Assembly (NCBI GenBank): GCA_016713985.1
Contig: JADJOD010000001.1
Coordinates: forward strand, 222,501-286,500
Direction of reading: 5' to 3'
DNA: 64,000 nucleotides
Source: Lewinellaceae bacterium
Lineage (GTDB): Bacteria > Bacteroidota > Bacteroidia > Chitinophagales > Saprospiraceae
Positions 1 through 6,887 of the stretch are shown one piece after another. Position 1 is the stretch's first letter. Each line of letters opens with the position of its first letter. A program made the translations under genes and the position numbers. The notes under the pieces were generated by a model that did not search any database, had not been told where the DNA came from, and was given only the letters and a program-made list of their open reading frames with translations.

Positions 1-309
1 ATACCGATTTCTGTGAAACGAATTTACCCCCGCCAAATACAGGACAAGTTTTTTCTGTCGCGCCTGCTGGAACAATACCTCACCACGTTAGCAGAGTCGC
101 CCATGCAGGTACGTTTAAAAGCCCTGGCCTTCGACGCTCAAATCCCCGACTCCGTTTTTCAACGCCTGCAGGGTTTACACCGAAACCCGGAAGATGCCGC
201 CCATATCAATGCGGAAGACTTCCATATCCTGTTTTCCAATATTCTGTTCCGGTATCCAACGGTGAAAATGTGGCTGCAGGACGACGGAACCGTGTTTATT
301 GAAATATAG
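1..309 (+). CDS. Hypothetical protein, possibly partial at left edge
   Basis: The frame is open to the left edge; the first usable in-frame start inside the window is a GTG at 13, giving 98 residues, but the true start may lie upstream. The product is soluble, with no signal peptide or membrane segment, and ends in a hydrophobic/aromatic stretch with the motif MWLQDDGTVFIEI. I do not recognise the family. It ends 115 bp before nfu on the same strand. Codon use resembles the neighbours and the frame contains no internal stops, so a real gene is likely. Confidence 0.5.
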   Translation: MPISVKRIYPRQIQDKFFLSRLLEQYLTTLAESPMQVRLKALAFDAQIPDSVFQRLQGLHRNPEDAAHINAEDFHILFSNILFRYPTVKMWLQDDGTVFIEI

Positions 310-383
310 GAAGCCATTTTTTGGCGTTGCCAAAATTACTTAAACAACTTCTAAATTGCTGAACCATTCCCAAATTGCGGTGT

Positions 384-391
384 TACCTTTG
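384..391 (+). promoter_or_regulatory. Candidate -7 box (TACCTTTG) upstream of nfu
   Basis: TACCTTTG matches the Bacteroidota -7 consensus TAnnTTTG and ends 33 nt before the nfu ATG. A convincing -33 TTG at the usual spacing is not obvious, so this is a motif call only. Confidence 0.35.
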
Positions 392-424
392 GCCTGCTTT
401 ATTTAACGGAAAAGAATTCAGAAT

Positions 425-1033
425 ATGGAAACTGTTGCAAAGAGCCCCGTCATGCTGTACACCGAACAAACACCCAACCCGGAGGCGCTGAAATACGTCA
501 CGAACCGGATGTTGTATCGGGGAATCGCTGACTTCAAAGAAAAAAATCTGGCGGAGGAATGGAGCCCGATGGCAAACGGCTTGATGGAGTTGCCTTATGT
601 AAAAGGTGTATATTTCAACAACAACTACGTGACCATCACCAAGGAATTCAACTATGAATGGTCCGAGATCATGCTCAAATTGAAAGAATTTGTAAAAGAA
701 TTCATTGAAAACGAAGGTGTTGTGATAAAAGAGGGGTTTGCAGAATACCTGGAGCAACTCACGGCGGAAAACAATGCAGATCAATTCAGCGGGGAAAACG
801 GCGATATTGCCCGGAAAGTAAAAGAACTCATCGATACGTACGTCAAACCTGCCGTTGAAATGGACGGCGGCAACATCGAGTTCAAAGCATTCGACAACGG
901 CAGGGTCTACGTGACCATGCAAGGCTCGTGCAGCGGATGCCCGTCGTCGACGGTGACCCTGAAAGCCGGTATCGAAGGTATGCTGAAACGAATGGTGCCG
1001 GAAGTGACGGAGGTGGTGCAGGAAATGGAGTAG
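425..1033 (+). CDS. nfu: NifU/Nfu-type iron-sulfur cluster carrier
   Basis: A 202-residue cytoplasmic protein. Residues about 10-95 (YTEQTPNPEALKYVTN onward) match the Nfu N-terminal domain, and residues about 118-200 match the NifU C-terminal domain, with the cluster-binding CSGC motif in GSCSGCPSSTVTLK. In the family, two monomers bind one [4Fe-4S] cluster through this CxxC and deliver it to apo-proteins. The two-domain layout is that of mitochondrial NFU1 and bacterial Nfu proteins rather than the longer nitrogen-fixation NifU, which has an IscU domain. The ATG at 425 is the first in frame and gives the usual family length. A strong hairpin terminator follows, so it is probably transcribed alone. 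Confidence 0.93.
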   Translation: METVAKSPVMLYTEQTPNPEALKYVTNRMLYRGIADFKEKNLAEEWSPMANGLMELPYVKGVYFNNNYVTITKEFNYEWSEIMLKLKEFVKEFIENEGVVIKEGFAEYLEQLTAENNADQFSGENGDIARKVKELIDTYVKPAVEMDGGNIEFKAFDNGRVYVTMQGSCSGCPSSTVTLKAGIEGMLKRMVPEVTEVVQEME

Positions 1034-1036
1034 GTA

Positions 1037-1106
1037 GGTTTCAGGGGTTTAAGGGTTTAAGGGGTTTCAGGGTTTCAGGGGTTTCAGGGTTTCAGGGGTT
1101 TCAGGG
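1037..1106. repeat. Tandem GTTTCAG(G)G-type repeat
   Basis: About 70 bp of direct tandem repeats built on GGTTTCAGGG with units of 7-8 bp, lying between the nfu stop codon and its terminator. The same heptamer core recurs as an inverted pair at 28576-28668. No coding function seen. Confidence 0.85.
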
Positions 1107-1149
1107 TTGCCCGCGAAGTGTTTCGGCATTTCGCGGGCAATCTTTTTAT
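1107..1149 (+). terminator. Rho-independent terminator after nfu
   Basis: A perfect 11-bp stem (TTGCCCGCGAA at 1107-1117 pairing with 1130-1140) with a 12-nt loop, followed directly by TCTTTTTATT. Confidence 0.88.
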
Positions 1150-1183
1150 TGGAAGAAAACCGGTAGCCGCACAAGACCACAAT

Positions 1184-1191
1184 TACCTTTG
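1184..1191 (+). promoter_or_regulatory. Candidate -7 box (TACCTTTG) upstream of flippase gene
   Basis: The same octamer as upstream of nfu, 47 nt before the ATG at 1239 and just downstream of the nfu terminator. Motif match only; the -33 element is not clear. Confidence 0.3.
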
Positions 1192-1238
1192 CCGCCGGGG
1201 CCGTTCCGCATTAAACGCCGGCCGCCTACATTATCATC

Positions 1239-2723
1239 ATGTCTTTACTGAAAAAACTGGCGGGTGAAACGGCGCTCTACGGCCTGAGCAGCATCGTAGG
1301 CCGGATGCTGAATTACCTGTTGGTCTTCGTTTATACCCGGGCATTGAGCAAACCGGAAAACGGCACCCTGAACGAGTTGTACGCCTATGCCGGATTTCTG
1401 ATCGTGGTTTATTCCTACCGCATGGAATCGGCCTATTTTCGCTATGGAACACCCGAAAAAGACCGGGAAAAAGTATATGCCACGGGTTTGTATTCGCTGA
1501 TCGGAACGACCCTGATCATTACGCTGGCACTCCTGCTCGGGGCGCAACCCTTAGCGGATCTGCTGCACTACAGCGAACACCCGGAGTATATCCGCTGGTT
1601 TGCCGCCATCCTTGCATTCGACTGCCTGGCAGAATTGCCTTTTGCACGCCTCCGGCTCGAACAACGGCCCTGGCGTTTTGTGGCCGGCAAAGTGCTGAAT
1701 ATCAGTATAAACATATTACTGACGCTGTTTTGGCTGGTTTTATGCCCCTGGGCGGCCAAAAACGGCTTTCACTGGGTTCATTACGTCTGGTCGAAAGACG
1801 TGGGAGTAGGGTATGTGTTTCTGACAAACCTGATTGCCAGCGTCGCAACCATCGTATACCTGTTGCCACAAATGAAGGGACTGGGCTCCGGTTTCGACCA
1901 CAAATTGTGGCGGCAAATGATCGTATATGCGGCGCCATTGATCATCGTGCAGTTTGCCGGCATCGTTAATCAAATGCTCGACCGGACGCTGCTTAAATGG
2001 CTGTTGCCGGGCACACCGGATGAAAATCTGGCGGAGGTCGGCGTTTACGGCAACAATTACAAACTGGCTATGCTGATCACGATATTTACACAAGCCTACC
2101 GGTACGCCGCCGAACCGTTTTTTTTCCGCCATGCAGGAGAAGAAAACGCCCCGGAAATTCAGGCGCAAGCCACCAAGTGGTTCACTATTGTGGCGCTTGC
2201 AGGAATGCTGGGCGTGTTGTTGTTTCTTGATGTGGTCAAATACTTCCTCGGCGAAGATTATTTCAGCGGCTTGCAGGTGGTGCCCATCCTGCTGTTGGCC
2301 AATGTATTGCTGGGTATTTATTACAACCTGTCCGTATGGTATCGTTTGAAGGATAAAACCATGCTTGGCGCGGGTATTTCCCTGGCCGGCGCCCTGCTTA
2401 CACTACTGCTCAACCTGCTGCTGGTACCCCATATCGGTTTTGTCGGCGCAGCGTGGGCAGCCCTTGTCACCTATACTTTTATGTGTGTCGCCACCTGGTT
2501 TGCGGGGCTTAAGTATTACCCGGTCGACTATCCGTTTGCACGTATGGGGTTTTACATCCTGGCGACGTTTGGTTTTTACGGACTGAGTTACTGGCTGGGA
2601 ACGGCGCTGCCTGAAACATCCGTTTTGCTTTGGACGATCCGGGTAGCTTTGTTCGGCGGTTTTCTCGGGCTGATCTATGTCGTGGAAAAAAAAGATTTGC
2701 GGGGTATGATGCGGAGCACCTGA
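1239..2723 (+). CDS. Polysaccharide/lipid-linked sugar flippase (MOP/Wzx family)
   Basis: A 494-residue, strongly hydrophobic integral membrane protein with about 12-14 predicted transmembrane segments. The N-terminus (LAGETALYGLSSIVGRMLNY) is typical of Wzx/MOP-superfamily exporters found widely in Bacteroidota, which move undecaprenyl-linked oligosaccharides across the inner membrane. Length matches the family. The gene has its own promoter-like box and a downstream hairpin, and no glycosyltransferase is adjacent, so substrate and pathway (O-antigen, capsule or peptidoglycan precursor) cannot be assigned. The start at 1239 is chosen because it gives the conserved N-terminus. Confidence 0.85.
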   Translation: MSLLKKLAGETALYGLSSIVGRMLNYLLVFVYTRALSKPENGTLNELYAYAGFLIVVYSYRMESAYFRYGTPEKDREKVYATGLYSLIGTTLIITLALLLGAQPLADLLHYSEHPEYIRWFAAILAFDCLAELPFARLRLEQRPWRFVAGKVLNISINILLTLFWLVLCPWAAKNGFHWVHYVWSKDVGVGYVFLTNLIASVATIVYLLPQMKGLGSGFDHKLWRQMIVYAAPLIIVQFAGIVNQMLDRTLLKWLLPGTPDENLAEVGVYGNNYKLAMLITIFTQAYRYAAEPFFFRHAGEENAPEIQAQATKWFTIVALAGMLGVLLFLDVVKYFLGEDYFSGLQVVPILLLANVLLGIYYNLSVWYRLKDKTMLGAGISLAGALLTLLLNLLLVPHIGFVGAAWAALVTYTFMCVATWFAGLKYYPVDYPFARMGFYILATFGFYGLSYWLGTALPETSVLLWTIRVALFGGFLGLIYVVEKKDLRGMMRST

Positions 2724-2733
2724 GAAGGGGTTC

Positions 2734-2778
2734 ACGCAAAGGCGCAAAGCGCAGATCATCAACACTTTGCGTCTTTTT
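2734..2778 (+). terminator. Hairpin terminator after flippase gene
   Basis: ACGCAAAG at 2734-2741 pairs with CTTTGCGT at 2765-2772, followed by CTTTTTG. Between lies GCGCAAAGCGC, itself palindromic. It sits between convergent genes. Confidence 0.6.
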
Positions 2779-2819
2779 GAAACCTTGGCATCTTTACGTG
2801 GAAAACACCCGGCACACGA

Positions 2820-4502
2820 TTACCGCACAGACGATACCGGCATTTTCGGGTCGTAGGTGCCTTTGATCACCGGGCTTTGGCGGTTGCCGGTGTAGTCGCG
2901 TACGTTGGCGGCGATATAGTCGTACAGTTCTTCCACCGTCACCACTTTGTCTTTATTTTTATCGGCTTCTCCTTTGAGTCCCCGGATCAGGAAGTGGCTG
3001 AATACCCCCTGGCGCAGGCCTGCGGACTCGAGTGAAGTCTCGTCGGCTTTGCTCGACATGATAAGCGCCGTACCGGCCACCGATTTGGCGAGAGTCTGGT
3101 AGTACTGGTTTAAAATAGGGTCATCTTCTCCGGAGCGCATGGCAAACAAACCGCCGGAATGGCAGGCATCGGCGAGGCAGAGTTTGAATTTTCCCTTACA
3201 TTTATTAAACGCCTTTGCAATTTCTTCGTGGCTGATCTTATTATTAAAACCGTCGAAGTCGATGGGCAGGAAAGAGCCGTTGAGGCCGTGGCCTGAAAAA
3301 TAGAAGATCACGAGATCGTTGGGGCCGGCTTGCCCGAATATTTCATCCATGGTACCGAGCACATTGTCGCGGGTGGCGTCTTCATCCACGAGGATTCGGA
3401 GTTGCTCGTCGGGCAATGCGCCGCCTTCGAGGCTTTTCAAAAAAGCGTAGAAGCGGTAGGCGTCGTCATCGGTGTATCGCAGCACCGGCATATGGTCGTA
3501 GGAAGCCACACCGACCACAACCGCCCATATTTTTGTATTGCCCGTATTGGCGACCGGCTGGCCGGCCGGTGTTTCGGCAACAACCGGCGGTACATTGGGC
3601 TGGTAATCGGGCGGGGCTTCTTTACCGATATATTCGCCGCCGCGCCAGTAGCCGTTTATGACGGTGCCGTCGTGCAGGGTCAGGGTGCCTTTGCCGCCGA
3701 AAGCGCCTTCCGACCATTCTCCGCGGTAGCGGTCGCCGTTGGCATACGTGCAGATGCCGTAACCCTGCGGGGTGTTATTTTTGAAATCACCGACGTATTT
3801 GGCAGATCCTTCCTTGTATATATAGGTGCCTTTGCCGTTTTCACAGTCGCCCTGGATACAACCCACTTTGCCGCTTTCGATCAGGCTGCTCCCTACAAAT
3901 TCGCCCTGTTCCCAATCGCCGCTTTCTTCCATGCCGTTGGCGGCGTAGGTACGGGTGCCCTGACCGTCGGGGTAGTTTTCCTTAAACGCGCCGATGTATT
4001 TATCGCCGTTGGCAAAATAAAAAGTGCCCTGGCCTTCAAATTTTCCGTTGGCAAACTGGCCTTCGTATTTGCTGCCATCGGGGTAGGCAAATATACCCTG
4101 CCCGTTTTTGCAGTCACCGGAAAGGCAACCCGACTGGATGTTGGTGCCGTCGTCCTGACTTTCTTCCTTGTTTTTTACGATATATTCTTCGAGGATGTTG
4201 CCGTTTTCGTCTACGGGTTTGCCGCGTTTCCAAAGTCCCGTGCGGGTGGTTTTGTCGGAATACGTTTTGGTGCCACGTCCTTCCGGATACCGGTGCATCC
4301 ATTCGCCCTGGTATTTACTGCCGTCGGTGTAGTAGCAAACCCCCACGCCGTGAATTTCGCCGGCCTTAAAATGGCCCGTGTATCGCGCGCCGGAGGGATA
4401 AACAAAAGTTCCGATGCCGTTTTTACAATCGCCGGAAATACATTGAGCGGAAATACTGTGGAGGGAAAATGATAAAATTGCAAAAAGCAGGATTCGTTTC
4501 AT
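2820..4502 (-). CDS. Secreted MORN-repeat protein with C-terminal caspase (peptidase C14) domain
   Basis: From the ATG at 4502 the product is 560 residues with a signal peptide (MKRILLFAILSFSLHSISAQ); in-frame codons upstream lack signal-peptide character. Residues 21-295 form three modules, each opening with CxxGDCxNG (near 21, 126 and 215) followed by about three MORN repeats of the type YPDGSKYEGQF. After a proline-rich linker, residues about 323-555 are a caspase-like peptidase: His405 in YFSGHG and Cys447 in LADACHSGG form the expected catalytic dyad. MORN repeats commonly bind membranes or act as scaffolds, so a membrane-associated periplasmic or surface protease is inferred. Substrate unknown. 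It is monocistronic and divergent from the sugar dehydrogenase gene. Confidence 0.88.
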   Translation of the reverse strand: MKRILLFAILSFSLHSISAQCISGDCKNGIGTFVYPSGARYTGHFKAGEIHGVGVCYYTDGSKYQGEWMHRYPEGRGTKTYSDKTTRTGLWKRGKPVDENGNILEEYIVKNKEESQDDGTNIQSGCLSGDCKNGQGIFAYPDGSKYEGQFANGKFEGQGTFYFANGDKYIGAFKENYPDGQGTRTYAANGMEESGDWEQGEFVGSSLIESGKVGCIQGDCENGKGTYIYKEGSAKYVGDFKNNTPQGYGICTYANGDRYRGEWSEGAFGGKGTLTLHDGTVINGYWRGGEYIGKEAPPDYQPNVPPVVAETPAGQPVANTGNTKIWAVVVGVASYDHMPVLRYTDDDAYRFYAFLKSLEGGALPDEQLRILVDEDATRDNVLGTMDEIFGQAGPNDLVIFYFSGHGLNGSFLPIDFDGFNNKISHEEIAKAFNKCKGKFKLCLADACHSGGLFAMRSGEDDPILNQYYQTLAKSVAGTALIMSSKADETSLESAGLRQGVFSHFLIRGLKGEADKNKDKVVTVEELYDYIAANVRDYTGNRQSPVIKGTYDPKMPVSSVR

Positions 4503-4777
4503 ATTGCAGGCCGAAGCAGAGTACATATGTGTTAATTCCAATGCGGCGAAAATAAAACCATATTGAACGGGAAATATTGTGAGCGCGCAGGGGATGAATG
4601 CAGTTTTGAGAAAACTTTAAAGCTGTGCACGTAAAAACGCCCCGGCAAAGATCGGTGACTTCAGGCAAACAGACGCATTACGCCAGTACAAGACACCATA
4701 AGCAATCGTATTTGCCCGATTGCCGGTAGCGGGGTTACCTTTCAGCGGTTTATTTTCAACTTCACCCGCTCCCTGAC

Positions 4778-6874
4778 ATGAAAAAATATCAATTCCTGCT
4801 TTGTGCCCAGTTCTTTTTTGCACTTTCCCTGTACGCGCAACCCAAAATTCAGTTGCAAGACCACGCTTCGGGTTTTATCCGGCCGGTCGATATGACACAT
4901 TGTGGCGACAGCCGCCTGTTTATTGTTGAACAGCGTGGATACATCTGGATACTCGACAGCATAGGCAACCGCCTGCAGGATACTTTTTTGAACATCGACG
5001 CACGGGTGCGTTCGAACGGCAACGAACAGGGCTTGCTCGGCCTGGCTTTTCCGCCGGACTACGCGGAAACCGGTTATTTTTACGTCAATTATACCCGGGA
5101 TCCGGATGGCGACACACGCCTTTCCCGTTTTTCCCGCGATGCAAACAACCCCAATAAAGCCGACCCCAACAGCGAGTTGATCCTGCTCACACAAGATCAG
5201 CCGTATAACAACCACAACGGCGGCTGCGTCAAATTTGGTCCCGACGGCTACCTCTACACCGGCCTCGGCGACGGCGGCAACGCCAACGACCCGCAGGGCA
5301 ACGGCCAGAAAAAAAATACTTTCCTCGGAAAAATACTGCGCATCGACGTGAGCAACAGCAGCGCTTCCGAACCATACACCGTGCCGGCCGACAATCCTTT
5401 TGTGAATGATCCGGCGTATTTTCCGGAAATATGGTCGCTGGGCTGGCGCAATCCCTGGCGTTTTTCGTTCGACCGGCTCACCGGCGACATGTGGGTGGGC
5501 GACGTCGGCCAGGGCACTTACGAGGAAATCGACGTGGAGCCGGCAGGTACCCCGGGACTGAACTACGGCTGGCGCTGTCATGAAGGATTGCATCCGTTCA
5601 ACACCAGCGGTTGCCAGCCGGCAAGTAATTACACCATGCCGGTTTTTGAATACGTGCACAACACGGCGAACGGTTGTTCCGTCACGGGCGGTTTTATTTA
5701 CCGCGGCGCGAAATATCCCGACCTGTACGGCTATTACATTTTTGCCGATTATTGCAGCGGGCGCTGGTGGCGCACACGACAAAATGCCGACGGTACCTTT
5801 ACGACGGCCGCACTTGCCAACCTGTTAACTTTTGAATACAGCAGCCTCGGCGAAGACCGCGACGGAGAATTGTATGTGGCCTTGCTTGATGGTGGTAAAA
5901 TACAGAAAATCAAAGAATTATGCTCTTCGTTTCAATTAACGGGAGGGGTGGTTCAGGAAAATATCTGTACCGGAACTTTTAACGGCATCATCGAAGTGCA
6001 AACAAGCGGAGGAGCCACACCCGTCACTTACCAGTGGTCGAACCAGCAGACCGGCAACCCGATCATTTACTTAGAAGCCGGCCCGTATACCGTAACGGCA
6101 ACGGACGCCAACGGCTGTGCGCGTATCGATACGTTTGTTATGACCAATTCCACGCCCGACCCGCCGACGCCGGTCATCAACGCTCCGGCCCACGAAATAT
6201 GTGAGGGAGATACTATGACCATGACCTCGACTACAGCGCCCGGCGGCTACACCTATCAATGGTACGCGGGTGCGACAGCGATACCCGGCGAAACCGGCCA
6301 GAGCCTGACGATCTATTCCGGCGGGCTATTCCAGGTAGAATTTGTGGGCGATGTATGCCGTTCCACCTCGGAAGAATTTGGCGTAGCCACCGCGACTCTG
6401 GTTCCACCCCCCATTTATGCTTCCGGAGACACCCTGAACGCAGTGATTTTTAGTCCACTTACTTTTCAATGGTACCTGAACGGGCAACCCATTCCCGGCG
6501 CCAATGAAAAAACGTACATCGCCCAGGAATCGGGTTTTTACTCTCTGGAAGTGAGCGATACAACCGGATGTAAATCACTGACCGAAGAAATTTTTGTCGA
6601 CATCAGTTCGGTCGGCCTGCCGCCTTCGGTTCACAACTTTTCGCTGACTCCAAATCCTGCAAACGGCATCATCCGGTTTACCCTGGAATTGAAGCGGCCG
6701 GAAAACATCTTAGTGGCGCTCAGCGATACCCGGCAAAGGCAAATCTTCATGCAAACCCACCAGGCCCGGCAGTTGGCGCTTCCGATCGACCTGCACGCTT
6801 TGCCCGCCGGGACGTATTTTCTGACGGTGCAAATGGACAGCGGGCGGTTTGTGCGGAAGATTGTGAAACAATAA
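4778..6874 (+). CDS. PQQ-type sugar (sorbosone/glucose) dehydrogenase with T9SS sorting domain
   Basis: A 698-residue secreted protein with signal peptide MKKYQFLLCAQFFFALSLYA. Residues about 25-380 form a six-bladed glucose/sorbosone dehydrogenase-like propeller (HCGDSRLFIVEQRG, NEQGLLGLAFPPDY, NGGCVKFGPDGYLYTGLGDGG, GWRNPWRFSFD). The family oxidises sugars with PQQ in the periplasm or outside the cell, though many members have unknown substrates. Residues about 390-455 resemble an SprB repeat, and about 465-600 form Ig-like segments. The last about 75 residues (LTPNPANGIIRFTLE to FVRKIVKQ) are a Por secretion (T9SS type A) sorting signal, so surface or extracellular location is expected. 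Confidence 0.87.
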   Translation: MKKYQFLLCAQFFFALSLYAQPKIQLQDHASGFIRPVDMTHCGDSRLFIVEQRGYIWILDSIGNRLQDTFLNIDARVRSNGNEQGLLGLAFPPDYAETGYFYVNYTRDPDGDTRLSRFSRDANNPNKADPNSELILLTQDQPYNNHNGGCVKFGPDGYLYTGLGDGGNANDPQGNGQKKNTFLGKILRIDVSNSSASEPYTVPADNPFVNDPAYFPEIWSLGWRNPWRFSFDRLTGDMWVGDVGQGTYEEIDVEPAGTPGLNYGWRCHEGLHPFNTSGCQPASNYTMPVFEYVHNTANGCSVTGGFIYRGAKYPDLYGYYIFADYCSGRWWRTRQNADGTFTTAALANLLTFEYSSLGEDRDGELYVALLDGGKIQKIKELCSSFQLTGGVVQENICTGTFNGIIEVQTSGGATPVTYQWSNQQTGNPIIYLEAGPYTVTATDANGCARIDTFVMTNSTPDPPTPVINAPAHEICEGDTMTMTSTTAPGGYTYQWYAGATAIPGETGQSLTIYSGGLFQVEFVGDVCRSTSEEFGVATATLVPPPIYASGDTLNAVIFSPLTFQWYLNGQPIPGANEKTYIAQESGFYSLEVSDTTGCKSLTEEIFVDISSVGLPPSVHNFSLTPNPANGIIRFTLELKRPENILVALSDTRQRQIFMQTHQARQLALPIDLHALPAGTYFLTVQMDSGRFVRKIVKQ

Positions 6875-6887
6875 ATCTTGATGGTCC

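Noticed and set aside
3330..4472. Long plus-strand open frame opposite the caspase gene
   Set aside because: It is the antisense shadow of the MORN repeats, low-complexity in composition and with no domain.
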